Assembly: GCF_006228125.1 (NCBI RefSeq)
Contig: NZ_VDFY01000071.1
Span: forward strand, 1 to 35,179
Direction of reading: 5' to 3'
Length of the DNA: 35,179 nt
Source of the DNA: Micromonospora orduensis
Lineage (GTDB): Bacteria > Actinomycetota > Actinomycetes > Mycobacteriales > Micromonosporaceae
Shown here: positions 7,336 to 15,548 of the stretch, piece by piece
How the letters are laid out: each line of letters starts with the position of its first letter
How positions within the stretch are numbered: the stretch's first letter is position 1
Position numbers and translations under genes: made by a program
Notes under the pieces: generated by a model
Database searches by the model: none
What the model was told of the DNA's origin: nothing
What the model saw: the letters and a program-made list of their open reading frames with translations, nothing else

Positions 7336-9411
7336 ATGCAGCTATCCCCAGCCCGCCGCGCCCTGCTGGCCGGTGGCGTCGTGGCGGCACTCGTGCTGCC
7401 CGGCGCCACCCCGGCCCAGGCCGCGGCGACGGGCGCGGTCAGCGGACGACTGACCACCAACGCCGGCACCGCCGCCGCCGAAATTCTCGTACAGGTCTAC
7501 CCGGCCGACGGGTACGAGAGCGTCGGTCAGACCAACACCGACGCCGACGGCAACTACACGGTCACCGGGCTGCCCGCCGGCTCGTACACGGTCGGCTACT
7601 TCCCCTGGACACAGCCCGAGCAGTACCACCACCGCAAGGCGATGATGTGGGACGCCGACCCGGTGACCGTCACCGCCGGCGGCACCACCACCGTCGACGA
7701 ACAACTCTTCGGCACCGGCACCATCAGCGGCCGGATCGTCGACAGCGCCGGACGGCCGGTGCCCGACCTGGGCATCAACGCCAACGAGGTCGACACGTAC
7801 AACTGGGCTGGTGGTCGTACCGACGAGGACGGCCGGTTCACCATCACCGCGCTGCCCGGCCGCTACCGGGTGAACTTCAACCCGATCGAGGGCTCCTACC
7901 AGAGCCAGTACGTGCCGGGGAGCCTCGACGAGGAGGCCGCCACCATCTTCCAGGTCGGGGCGGACACGGCAGTCGAGGTCAACGAGACGATGCTGCCGGT
8001 GGGCGGCCTCTCCGGACGGTTCACCACCGCGACCGGCGCGCCGCTCGCCAACGCCCAGGTCGACATCACCACCGCCAACATGTACGGCGGGGCGTGGACG
8101 GAGACCGACGCGAACGGTGAGTTCAGCGTCCAGGTGCTCCAGGGCTCGTACAAGGTGGGTGTGATCTCCGGTGAGCGCCAGCAGTACTACCGGGGCAAGC
8201 TGACCTCCGACGAGGCCAACCTGGTCCAGGTCCTCGGCGGGCGGCAGACGACCATCGCGGACAGCCTGCTCGGCACCGGCTCGGTCAAGATCACCGCCGT
8301 CGACTCGGTCACCGGCGCGCCCGTCGCCAACTTCTGCGCCGACTCGGGGTGCAGCAACGGCAGCGGCACGGTGACCGTCACCGGCCTGCCCCAGGGCCGT
8401 CACGACCTCTACGTGTACGCGCCGGACAAGCGGTACTTCTCCCGCGAGCTGACGCGGGTACGCGTGGAGGCGAACGGGACCACAAACCTCACCGTGAAGA
8501 TGCGGCCGGGCGCGGTCATCACCTCCACCATCGTCGACAGGCAGACCGGCGCGCCGCTGCGGGACGTCTGCCTCGACGCGTACCTGCCCAAGCAGGCCGC
8601 GCTTCGGGACGGCTACGGCGAGTGCAGCGACCGCAACGGCCGGATCCAGGTGGGCCCGCTGGTCGGCGGCACCTACAAGCTCTTCGCGCTGCCCCAGGAG
8701 GACGTCTACGGTCGCCAGTGGGTGGGCGCCGAGGGTGGCACCGGTGACGAGCGGCAGGCCGTCCCCGTGGTCGCCACCGTGGGGCAGGTGACGACCGGCC
8801 CGACGGTCCGCATGGACCGGGCCGGCACGGTCACCGGCACGGTCACCGACTCCACAGGTAAGCCGTTGACGAGCGTCGACATCTCGGTGCTGACCGGTCA
8901 CCCCGGGGTCGGAGTGCAGGACGCCAGCACCGACGAGCGTGGCGTCTACACAATCGATCGGCTCGGCCCGTACGCCTGGCCTCTGGTGTTCAGTGGCCAC
9001 CCGTGGGCCAGCGAGTGGTCCGGCGACAAACCGAGCCGCTTCACCGCCACCCCGGTGACCGTCACCGCCGGAGCGACCGCCACCCAGGACGCCCAACTCG
9101 ACCAGGGCGTCGCTCTGACCGGCACCTTCCGTACGCCCGACGGCACCCCCTTCACCGGCGGGTACGCCATAGCCCGCAGCGTCGACACCGGCGACATCGC
9201 GGGCAGCGGCTGGATCACCGACGGGCAGTTCGACATCCGGCTCAAGGGCCCGCAGCGGGTCTTCTTCACCTACAACGCCTACCTCGGCGAGGATCAGCAC
9301 GTCGACGGTCGCTACCTGGTGACCCAGCCGGACGGCACCCGCAAGCTGGAGCGGTTCACCGTCCCGGCCAGCGGCAGCATGTCAGTGGACCTGGTCGTAC
9401 CGATCAGCTGA
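7336..9411 (+). CDS. Secreted protein of seven carboxypeptidase-regulatory-like repeats
   Basis: This is a 691-residue exported protein. The Sec signal peptide runs MQLSPARRALLAGGVVAALV to a cleavage site near AQA-A (about residue 29). The mature part consists of seven beta-sandwich repeats of 75-100 residues, each opening with a phrase such as AVSGRLTT, TISGRIVD, GLSGRFTT, TVTGTVTD or ALTGTFRT and usually containing a D-x-G-x-[YF] motif followed by LPAGSY-like turns. These resemble the transthyretin-like CarboxypepD_reg fold. No catalytic domain, LPXTG sorting signal or terminal membrane helix is present, so it is probably released or loosely wall-bound. The start ATG at 7336 places the signal peptide first. 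Role unknown; a structural or carbohydrate-binding function is possible. Confidence 0.88.
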   Translation: MQLSPARRALLAGGVVAALVLPGATPAQAAATGAVSGRLTTNAGTAAAEILVQVYPADGYESVGQTNTDADGNYTVTGLPAGSYTVGYFPWTQPEQYHHRKAMMWDADPVTVTAGGTTTVDEQLFGTGTISGRIVDSAGRPVPDLGINANEVDTYNWAGGRTDEDGRFTITALPGRYRVNFNPIEGSYQSQYVPGSLDEEAATIFQVGADTAVEVNETMLPVGGLSGRFTTATGAPLANAQVDITTANMYGGAWTETDANGEFSVQVLQGSYKVGVISGERQQYYRGKLTSDEANLVQVLGGRQTTIADSLLGTGSVKITAVDSVTGAPVANFCADSGCSNGSGTVTVTGLPQGRHDLYVYAPDKRYFSRELTRVRVEANGTTNLTVKMRPGAVITSTIVDRQTGAPLRDVCLDAYLPKQAALRDGYGECSDRNGRIQVGPLVGGTYKLFALPQEDVYGRQWVGAEGGTGDERQAVPVVATVGQVTTGPTVRMDRAGTVTGTVTDSTGKPLTSVDISVLTGHPGVGVQDASTDERGVYTIDRLGPYAWPLVFSGHPWASEWSGDKPSRFTATPVTVTAGATATQDAQLDQGVALTGTFRTPDGTPFTGGYAIARSVDTGDIAGSGWITDGQFDIRLKGPQRVFFTYNAYLGEDQHVDGRYLVTQPDGTRKLERFTVPASGSMSVDLVVPIS

Positions 9412-9425
9412 CTGTCGTGTCACAA

Positions 9426-9454
9426 CGGGGCCGGTGGCGTCGCCACCGGCCCCG
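9426..9454 (+). terminator. Strong hairpin terminator after the secreted repeat protein
   Basis: A perfect 13-bp stem (CGGGGCCGGTGGC with its complement) closes on a 3-base loop 15 bases after the stop codon. There is no long T-run, as is usual in this lineage. Confidence 0.8.
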
Positions 9455-9496
9455 CTTCGTCGGGTGGCCGGAGACCGACCGGCATGTCCGCCGGAG

Positions 9497-9536
9497 TTAT
9501 CCACAGGCGTGAGCCGTTCTCCACAGGTTGTTCACA
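9497..9536. promoter_or_regulatory. Three TTNTNCACA motifs (DnaA-box-like or OmpR-type operator)
   Basis: TTATCCACA (9497-9505), TTCTCCACA (9517-9525) and TTGTTCACA (9528-9536) lie in the same orientation. The first is the perfect E. coli DnaA-box sequence. The second and third are 11 bases apart, one helical turn, as OmpR/PhoB-family sites are. They end just upstream of the expected -35 position of the regulator gene, where no -35 sequence is visible. Autoregulation by the response regulator is as plausible as DnaA binding. Confidence 0.5.
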
Positions 9537-9567
9537 ACGCCACCCACCGATCTCCACGGCGGCTCAA

Positions 9568-9573
9568 TACAGT
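9568..9573 (+). promoter_or_regulatory. -10 box TACAGT, leaderless-type
   Basis: TACAGT ends 8 bases before the ATG at 9582. No -35 consensus is seen, fitting an activator-dependent promoter with the repeated motifs upstream. Confidence 0.5.
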
Positions 9574-9581
9574 CAGGCCCC

Positions 9582-10259
9582 ATGAAGGAACGCCGGATCC
9601 TGGTTGTCGAGGACGAGCGCACCATCGCCGAGTCGGTCGCCGCCCGACTCCGCGCCGAGGGTTTCGTCGTGGAGATCGCCACGGACGGCCCCAGCGCGGT
9701 CGAGCGGTTCCGGACCGGGCAGCCGGACCTCGTCGTCCTCGACGTGATGCTGCCCGGCTTCGACGGCCTGGAGGTGTGCCGGCGGATCCAGGCGGTCCGG
9801 CCGGTGCCGGTGCTGATGCTCACGGCCCGCGACGATGAGACCGATCTGCTGGTCGGGCTCGCGGTCGGGGCGGACGACTACCTCACCAAGCCGTTCTCGA
9901 TGCGCGAGCTGGCCGCCCGCGTACACGTGCTGCTGCGCCGGATGGAACGGGCCGCGACCCCCGCCCCGCCCGCCATCCGCCTCGGCGACATCGAGATCAA
10001 CGAAGCCGAGCGGCGGGTCCGCCGGTCCGGCGAGGACGTGCACCTCACACCGACGGAGTTCGACCTCCTGCTCCACCTCGCAGGGCGGCCCCGCACGGTC
10101 CTGCCCCGGGAGCGGCTGCTCGCCGACGTGTGGGGTTGGGCCGAGGGCACCGGCACCCGCACTGTCGACAGTCACGTCAAGGCGCTGCGCCGCAAGCTCG
10201 GCGCCGACCTGATCCGGACCGTCCATGGCGTCGGGTACGCCCTGGAGGTGCCCGCGTGA
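9582..10259 (+). CDS. OmpR-family response regulator
   Basis: This 225-residue regulator has a receiver domain with EDER, phospho-acceptor Asp54 (VVLDVMLPGFDG), TARDDE and Lys103 (YLTKPFSMREL). A winged-helix DNA-binding domain follows (about 128-223: LTPTEFDLLLHLAGRP, RTVDSHVKALRRKLG). It is the partner of the kinase that follows; its TGA overlaps the kinase GTG by four bases. The start ATG at 9582 gives MKERRILVVEDE, the usual N-terminus, and sits 8 bases after a -10 box. Confidence 0.95.
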   Translation: MKERRILVVEDERTIAESVAARLRAEGFVVEIATDGPSAVERFRTGQPDLVVLDVMLPGFDGLEVCRRIQAVRPVPVLMLTARDDETDLLVGLAVGADDYLTKPFSMRELAARVHVLLRRMERAATPAPPAIRLGDIEINEAERRVRRSGEDVHLTPTEFDLLLHLAGRPRTVLPRERLLADVWGWAEGTGTRTVDSHVKALRRKLGADLIRTVHGVGYALEVPA

Positions 10260-11329
10260 TCGACCAACTGAGGGACTGGCTGGATCGGGTGCTGCCCCGT
10301 CCACTCGACCCGGTCCGCTCGATCAAGATGAAGCTCGGCGTCCTGCTGGTCGCCTCCTGGGCCGTGGCCATCGGCTACTTCTGGTACGGCATCGGTTGGC
10401 TCCCACCGGGCACGTCGATCACGGTCATCTGCATCGCGCTTGTCACCTCGCAGGTGCTCGCCCACGGGATGACCTCACCGCTGCGGGAGATGACGGCCGC
10501 CGCCGGGGCGATGGCCCGGGGCGACTACACCCGTCGGGTACGCGCCACGTCCCGGGACGAGGTCGGTGAGCTGGCCCAGGCCTTCAACAAGATGGCCGAG
10601 GACCTGCACGCCGCCGACCAGCGTCGACGCGAACTGATCGCGAACGTGTCGCACGAGCTGCGGACGCCGATCACGGCCCTGCAGGGCGTCCTGGAGAACA
10701 TGGTGGACGGGGTGGCCGAGCCCGAGCCCGCCGCCCTGCGCGCGGCGCTGTCCCAGACCGAACGGCTCGGGCATCTCGTCGCCGACCTGCTGGATCTGTC
10801 CCGCCTCGACGCCGGGGTGGTGCCGCTGCGGCGGGTGCGCATCGACGTGGGGGACTTCCTCGACGAGGCGGTGGAGCACGCCACCGCCAGCGCGTCCGGG
10901 GCCGGCCTGGACGTGCGCTTCGAGCTCCGTGACCTGCCGGAACCCCTGACGGTGCGCGCGGACCCGTGGCGGCTGCACCAGGTCTTCGCGAACCTGCTCG
11001 ACAATGCGGCGCGGCACAGCCCACCAGGCGGCACCGTGCGGGTCAGCGCCGAGGAGCACGGCGACCAGCTCCGCTTCGAGGTGAGCGACGAGGGCCAGGG
11101 CATCCCGCCAGCCGAGCGTTCCCGGGTGTTCGAGCGGTTCACCCGCGGCGACCGGTCGGCCGGCGGCGGAACCGGGCTGGGCCTGGCCATCGCCCGCTGG
11201 GTCGTCGAGTTGCACGGCGGCCGGATCGCTGTCCTCGATCCCGCCGGACCGCACCGGGGCGACCAGCCCGGCTGCCGCATCCAGGTCACCATCCCCAGTG
11301 ACGCGCCACACCGAAGAGAGGCCGCATGA
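10256..11329 (+). CDS. Sensor histidine kinase lacking an extracellular sensor domain
   Basis: This 357-residue kinase has two membrane helices (about 27-46 and 53-70) joined by only about six residues outside the membrane. A HAMP domain (about 71-123), HisKA with the phospho-acceptor His133 (ANVSHELRTPITAL) and HATPase_c with NLLDNAARHSPPGG, DEGQGIP and GTGLGLAIA follow. Without a sensor domain it probably detects a membrane event or a partner protein. It overlaps the regulator gene upstream (GTGA) and the multi-pass membrane protein downstream (ATGA), so all three are translationally coupled. The start GTG at 10256 is set by the overlap. Confidence 0.93.
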   Translation: MIDQLRDWLDRVLPRPLDPVRSIKMKLGVLLVASWAVAIGYFWYGIGWLPPGTSITVICIALVTSQVLAHGMTSPLREMTAAAGAMARGDYTRRVRATSRDEVGELAQAFNKMAEDLHAADQRRRELIANVSHELRTPITALQGVLENMVDGVAEPEPAALRAALSQTERLGHLVADLLDLSRLDAGVVPLRRVRIDVGDFLDEAVEHATASASGAGLDVRFELRDLPEPLTVRADPWRLHQVFANLLDNAARHSPPGGTVRVSAEEHGDQLRFEVSDEGQGIPPAERSRVFERFTRGDRSAGGGTGLGLAIARWVVELHGGRIAVLDPAGPHRGDQPGCRIQVTIPSDAPHRREAA

Positions 11330-13065
11330 CCAGCCCTGGCAGCACTCCACTCCCGGCCGGCGGGCCGACCGGCCCGCAGGTCACCCCGACTGCCCGACCG
11401 GGTCCGGCTGCCCCGCCGGCCGCCGCCCGGCCGCAACCGGGGCCGCTCGCACCGGCCCTGCCGAGGCCGCCGTCACTGATCGAGCGGCGCTGGCCGGGGC
11501 CGCCCAGGGCCGCCCGTCCGCTGGTCCTGGCGGCGTTGACGGCGGCGGCGGTCGTCGGCGCGTCGACGCTCACGACCGTCCGTCCCGGCCTCGGCTGGCT
11601 GGTGGCCGCGCTGGCCGCCGTCGCCGCCCTCGCCACCGCCAGCGTCGTCCGTTCCGGGACGCCGTCCCCGGCCACGGCGGCCACCGCCCGTCCCGATGCC
11701 ACGGGGGCACCGGGAACGGCAGCGACCGCCCGTCCCGATGCGCCGGAGGCACCAGGCCCAGCGACCGCCCGTCCCGATGCCACGGGGGCACCGGGGCGGG
11801 CGGCGCAGATCGCCTGGGCCGTCGCCACGGTCGCGCTGGTCGGCGTCGGCACGGTCCGGGCCGCCGGCTGGCTCTTCGCCCTCTGCCTGCTCGCCGCCGT
11901 GGTGACCGGGACGCTCGCGGTGACCGGCGGGCGGAGCCCGCTCGGGATGCTGCTCGCCGCGACGCTGCCGCCGGCCGCGACGGTACGGGCGCTCCCGTGG
12001 GCGGCACGCGGGCTGCGCAGCCGCCGTGCGGCGGGGTCGGGGATCGAGGTCGGACGTGTCGTCACCAGCCTGGCGATCTCCGCCGGCCTGCTGCTGCTGT
12101 TCGGGATGCTCTTCTCCTCCGCCGACGCGGTCTTCGCCGACCTGGTCACCGGCCTGCTGCCCGACATCTCGCCGCCCGGGATGATCGGTTGGGCGTTCCG
12201 CCTGCTGCTGATCGGCGGTGGCCTGCTCGGTGCCGCGTACCTGCTCAGTCGCCCGCCCGACCTGGAGGGCCTGCGGCCGGAACCGGGCCGACCGGCACAC
12301 CGGCTGGAGTGGACGATCCCGCTGGTGCTGCTCGACGCCCTGTTCGCCGCGTTCGTGCTGGTCCAGTTGACGGTGCTGTTCGGCGGCGCCGGGCACGTGC
12401 TGCGCACGGCCGGGCTGACCTACGCCGAGTACGCCCGCGGCGGGTTCTGGCAACTGCTCGCCGTCACCGGGCTCACGCTGCTGGTGATAGCCATCGCCGC
12501 CCGTCGGGCACCGAAGGCCACCCGGGCGGACCGGGTGCTGGTCCGGGTGCTGCTCGGCACGCTCACCGCTCTCAGCCTGGTGATCGTCGCCTCGGCGCTC
12601 TACCGGATGCAGGTCTACGCCGACGCGTACGGCGCCACCCGGCTGCGACTCGTCGTGGCGACCACCGAGTTGTGGCTCGGGCTGCTCTTCGTCCTCGTCG
12701 GGGTGGCCGTGGTGCGGCTGCGGGCCGAGTGGCTGCCCCGGTTGGTGATCGGCACGGCGGTGCTGGCGCTTCTCGGGTTGGCGCTCGTCAACCCGGACCG
12801 GCTGATCGCCGAGCGGAACGTGGACCGCTATCTCGACACCGGCCGCCTGGACGTCAGCTACCTCTCGGGGCTCTCCGCGGACGCCGTACCGGCCCTGGAC
12901 CGGTTGCCCGAGCCGATGCGGACCTGCGCGCTGCGGGAGATCGCCTTCGAGCTGCCCCGGGACGGCTTCTGGGCGACGAACCTCGGCCGGGAACGAGCCC
13001 GGCCGGTCCTTGACCCGGTCCGGGCGACAGGCGGCACGACGAGCTGTGGGCTGACCCGCTGGTGA
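11326..13065 (+). CDS. DUF4153/DUF4173 multi-pass membrane protein
   Basis: This 579-residue protein has a Pro/Ala-rich cytoplasmic N-terminus, about ten membrane helices and a soluble C-terminal tail. The core phrases LLLLFGMLFSSADAVFADLV, LTYAEYARGGFWQLLAV and NPDRLIAERNVDRYLDTGR match my recollection of the DUF4153/DUF4173 family. Its biochemical role is unknown. The C-terminal tail LDVSYLSGLSADAVPALDRL resembles the end of related proteins. It is coupled by ATGA overlap to the kinase and is a good candidate signal-detecting partner or output of that two-component system. The region 11683-11805 encodes three near-identical TARPDA(T/P) blocks between the first two and third helices. Confidence 0.82.
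   Translation: MTSPGSTPLPAGGPTGPQVTPTARPGPAAPPAAARPQPGPLAPALPRPPSLIERRWPGPPRAARPLVLAALTAAAVVGASTLTTVRPGLGWLVAALAAVAALATASVVRSGTPSPATAATARPDATGAPGTAATARPDAPEAPGPATARPDATGAPGRAAQIAWAVATVALVGVGTVRAAGWLFALCLLAAVVTGTLAVTGGRSPLGMLLAATLPPAATVRALPWAARGLRSRRAAGSGIEVGRVVTSLAISAGLLLLFGMLFSSADAVFADLVTGLLPDISPPGMIGWAFRLLLIGGGLLGAAYLLSRPPDLEGLRPEPGRPAHRLEWTIPLVLLDALFAAFVLVQLTVLFGGAGHVLRTAGLTYAEYARGGFWQLLAVTGLTLLVIAIAARRAPKATRADRVLVRVLLGTLTALSLVIVASALYRMQVYADAYGATRLRLVVATTELWLGLLFVLVGVAVVRLRAEWLPRLVIGTAVLALLGLALVNPDRLIAERNVDRYLDTGRLDVSYLSGLSADAVPALDRLPEPMRTCALREIAFELPRDGFWATNLGRERARPVLDPVRATGGTTSCGLTRW
11683..11805. repeat. Three direct repeats inside the DUF4153/DUF4173 gene
   Basis: ACCGCCCGTCCCGATG recurs at 11683, 11725 and 11764 (periods 42 and 39), each followed by a GGGGGCACCGG-like tract. 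In protein this is TARPDATGAPG, TARPDAPEAPG and TARPDATGAPG, a flexible Pro/Ala linker probably grown by slippage. Confidence 0.8.
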
Positions 13066-13075
13066 GCGCGAACGC

Positions 13076-13103
13076 TTGACAATCGCGCCGTGCGGGCGAG
13101 ACT
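13076..13103 (+). promoter_or_regulatory. Promoter TTGACA / GAGACT of the first symporter operon
   Basis: A perfect -35 TTGACA (13076-13081) is followed 16 bases later by GAGACT (13098-13103), a weak -10 ending 6 bases before the GTG at 13110. It is the only full -35 consensus noticed in the window. Confidence 0.5.
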
Positions 13104-13109
13104 GCCGGG

Positions 13110-13523
13110 GTGGCCAAGCAACTCCCTGACGTGGGGTCGGGCGGTGCGGTACCGCCGCCCCGGCGGGCCCGGATCGTGCTGGCCGACATCACCCGGCAGG
13201 ACAGCCGCGCCGAGCGGACCCGCGCCGAGCTGGCGCAGCAGACCCAGGTCGGTGAAGCGCTGGTACGCGGCCTGGTCCGGGCCCAGCTCGCGTTGGCGCT
13301 GCGGCTCTCCCTGGTGGTGGCCATCGGGCTGGGCGGGCTGCCCTGGCTGTTCGCCATCGCGCCGTCGCTGGGCCGGACCACGGTCGCCGGCGTCAACCTG
13401 CCGTGGCTGCTGCTCGGGGTGGCGTCGTTCCCGTTCCTGATCGGGGTGGGCTGGGCGTACGTGCGGTTGGCCGAGCGCAACGAGCAGGACTTCACCGACC
13501 TGGTGCAGCGGCCGGAGCGCTGA
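13110..13523 (+). CDS. Small membrane protein, partner of the symporter
   Basis: This 137-residue protein has a charged N-terminal half (ADITRQDSRAERTRAELAQQ) and two membrane helices (about 65-83 and 95-117), ending YVRLAERNEQDFTDLVQRPE. Its size, two-helix topology and position directly before an acetate-type symporter match the DUF485/YjcH-like partner proteins of SSS transporters, though the sequence is diverged. The start is GTG at 13110. It ends one base before the symporter start, so the two are one operon. Its role is probably to assist or stabilise the symporter; that is inferred from context. Confidence 0.75.
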   Translation: MAKQLPDVGSGGAVPPPRRARIVLADITRQDSRAERTRAELAQQTQVGEALVRGLVRAQLALALRLSLVVAIGLGGLPWLFAIAPSLGRTTVAGVNLPWLLLGVASFPFLIGVGWAYVRLAERNEQDFTDLVQRPER

Positions 13524-13524
13524 G

Positions 13525-15165
13525 GTGGGCAACGACTTCGTGGTCCCGGCCATCGTCGCGGTAACCCTGGTCACCGTCGGGATCGGCTTCTACGGGCTGC
13601 GGCTGGCCCGGACCACCTCCGATTTCCTGGTGGCGTCGCGGGCGATCAGCCCGACGTGGAACGCCGCCGCCATCGGCGGGGAGTACCTGTCGGCGGCGAG
13701 TTTCCTCGGCATCGCCGGGCTGGTCCTCAAGTACGGCGTCGACGTGCTCTGGTACCCGGTCGGGTTCGCGGCCGGCTATTTGGCCCTGCTGCTCTTCGTG
13801 GCCGCGCCGCTGCGCCGCTCCGGAGCGTTCACCCTGCCCGACTTCTGCGAGCTGCGGCTGGGGTCGCGCCGTTTGCGCATCCTCGCGACCGCCTTCGTGA
13901 TCTTCATCGGCTGGTTGTACCTGGTGCCGCAACTCCAGGGCGCCGGGCTGACCCTGGCCACGGTGGCCGGCTCCCCGTACCCGGTCGGTGCCCTGCTGGT
14001 GGCCGCCGTGGTCACCGCGAACGTGGCGCTGGGCGGCATGCGGGCGATCACCTTCGTCCAGGCGTTCCAGTACTGGCTGAAACTGACCGCTCTCGCCGTA
14101 CCGGTGATCTTTCTGGCCCTGCAGTGGCAGGCCGACGGCCGCCCGGCGGTGACCCCGCCCGACGGGCCGACGTTCCGGGCCGCGACCACAGTCGTGGTCG
14201 AGCACCGCGCGACCCTCACGCTGCCCGACGGTGAGATCCGGGAGGTACGCCCCGGCGACGAACTGTCCTTCGCCGCAGGTGACCCGGTGCCGGACGTGTC
14301 CGGGGTGGCCACGGACGCCGACGACTGGCTGCTGCCCAGCGCCGCCGGTGCCGACGACCGGGGCCTGTTCGCCACGTACTCGCTGATCCTGGCCACCTTC
14401 CTGGGCACCATGGGCCTGCCGCACGTGCTGGTGCGCTTCTACACCAACCCGGACGGAGCGGCGGCCCGCCGGACCACCCTGGTCGTGCTGGCGCTGGTCG
14501 GCGTCTTCTACCTGCTGCCCACCCTGTACGGGGTACTCGGCCGGATCTACACGCCGCAACTGCTGATCAGCGGGCAGACCGACGCGGTGGTGGTGTTGCT
14601 GCCCGGCGCGGCCCTCGGCGACGGGCTGATCGGGCGGCTACTCGCCGCGCTCGTCGCCGCGGGCGCGTTCGCGGCGTTCCTCTCCACCTCGTCCGGGCTG
14701 CTGACAAGCGTCGCCGGAGTGATCTCGACGGACGTGCTCGGTCGCGGCTCGGTACGCGGGTTCCGGCTGGCCACCGTCATCGCCGGTGGTGTGCCGGCGG
14801 TGCTGGCGCTGCACGTCTCCGGGCTCGACGTGTCGCAGGTCGTCGGGCTGGCCTTCGCGGTGGCCGCGTCGAGCTTCTGCCCGCTGCTGGTGCTCGGCAT
14901 CTGGTGGCGCGGCCTGACCGACGTGGGCGCCACCGCCGGCGTGGTGGTCGGCGGCGGCGCGGCGATCGGCGCGGTGCTTGTCACAGTGCTCGGCCCACCG
15001 CTGACCGGCTGGCCGGCCACGCTCATCGCGCAGCCGGCCGCCTGGACGGTGCCGCTGGCCTTCACCGTGATGGTGGCGGTGTCGATGGCCACCCGCCGGC
15101 GGGCCCCGGCCGACGTCGCCGCCACCATGCTCCGCCTGCACACCCCGGAAGCCCTCCGCATGTAG
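13525..15165 (+). CDS. Sodium/solute symporter, acetate-type (ActP-like)
   Basis: This 546-residue inner-membrane transporter is of the SSS family, with about 13 helices. It likely imports acetate or a related short carboxylate with a cation. Diagnostic segments are SDFLVASRAISPTWNAAAIG, GEYLSAASFLGIAGLV, TFLGTMGLPHVLVRFYTNPD, FLSTSSGLLTSVAGVISTDV and VVGLAFAVAASSFCPLLVLG. An extracytoplasmic loop of about 65 residues (about 205-270, with LPDGEIREVRPGDELSF) is longer than in the second ActP-like protein at 20855-22546. It follows the small membrane partner without a gap. Confidence 0.92.
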   Translation: MGNDFVVPAIVAVTLVTVGIGFYGLRLARTTSDFLVASRAISPTWNAAAIGGEYLSAASFLGIAGLVLKYGVDVLWYPVGFAAGYLALLLFVAAPLRRSGAFTLPDFCELRLGSRRLRILATAFVIFIGWLYLVPQLQGAGLTLATVAGSPYPVGALLVAAVVTANVALGGMRAITFVQAFQYWLKLTALAVPVIFLALQWQADGRPAVTPPDGPTFRAATTVVVEHRATLTLPDGEIREVRPGDELSFAAGDPVPDVSGVATDADDWLLPSAAGADDRGLFATYSLILATFLGTMGLPHVLVRFYTNPDGAAARRTTLVVLALVGVFYLLPTLYGVLGRIYTPQLLISGQTDAVVVLLPGAALGDGLIGRLLAALVAAGAFAAFLSTSSGLLTSVAGVISTDVLGRGSVRGFRLATVIAGGVPAVLALHVSGLDVSQVVGLAFAVAASSFCPLLVLGIWWRGLTDVGATAGVVVGGGAAIGAVLVTVLGPPLTGWPATLIAQPAAWTVPLAFTVMVAVSMATRRRAPADVAATMLRLHTPEALRM

Positions 15166-15195
15166 CCCCACGAGCCGCGAGCCCGGGGGCGCGCG

Positions 15196-15336
15196 TCAGT
15201 CGGTGAGCTTGGGGTGGCCTGTGCCTGCATGCTTGATCCAACAGATGCGGGCCTCGTGGTCGGGCAGATACCAGATGCGACCGCCAGCGGTCACCTCGTA
15301 CTGCCACTGCGGCAGCGTCTTGCCGTTGTGCTCGGC
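15196..15336 (-). pseudogene. C-terminal remnant of a type II toxin
   Basis: The minus strand from 15336 encodes AEHNGKTLPQWQYEVT, then GGRIWYLPDHEARICW and TGHPKLTD before a stop at 15196-15198. This reads like the C-terminal third of a RelE-like toxin of actinobacterial TA pairs. It has no start codon in frame and no N-terminal half. It follows an antitoxin fragment in a different frame, so an internal deletion has probably removed the antitoxin C-terminus and toxin N-terminus. Confidence 0.6.
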
Positions 15337-15440
15337 GGTGCCGCTCGGCGGACCGCGCGAGCACGGGAGAGCCGATCCGCCGTCTCGGTCGGCTGGCGCA
15401 GCAGCTCCGAGAACGGCACGGACTCCGAGGGCATCGACAT
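15291..15440 (-). pseudogene. N-terminal remnant of a Phd/YefM-like antitoxin
   Basis: From ATG at 15440 the minus strand reads MSMPSES, VPFSELLRQPTETADRL and SRARAVR, typical of the DNA-binding N-terminus of Phd/YefM-type antitoxins. After about 31 residues (near 15348) the similarity ends and the frame runs through the antisense of the toxin fragment's coding frame to a stop at 15291-15293, giving a 49-residue chimera. Start codon and operator are intact, so a truncated DNA-binding peptide might still be made. Confidence 0.6.
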
Positions 15441-15449
15441 GACCCCATC

Positions 15450-15463
15450 ACTACTTCAGTAGT
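15450..15463. promoter_or_regulatory. Palindromic operator of the decayed TA locus
   Basis: ACTACT, TC, AGTAGT is a perfect 14-base palindrome ten bases upstream of the antitoxin-fragment ATG. A related half (CACTAC then CTTCAG) recurs at 15473-15486. Antitoxin autoregulation through such palindromes is usual for TA operons. Confidence 0.55.
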
Positions 15464-15536
15464 ACGCGCTGACACTACGACTTCAGGATGACTTCTGTCC
15501 GTCCGCCGCCGGACGGCGGAACTGGCGATCGACGGA

Positions 15537-15542
15537 TAACGT
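15537..15542 (+). promoter_or_regulatory. -10 box TAACGT, leaderless-type
   Basis: TAACGT ends 6 bases before the ATG at 15549. A 7-bp hairpin (15502-15508 with 15514-15520) lies just upstream, where a -35 or operator would be. Confidence 0.5.
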
Positions 15543-15548
15543 CGGCGC

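Noticed and set aside
7342..9300. 652-residue minus-strand open frame
   Set aside because: Antisense to the secreted repeat protein, with no family motifs or ribosome site.
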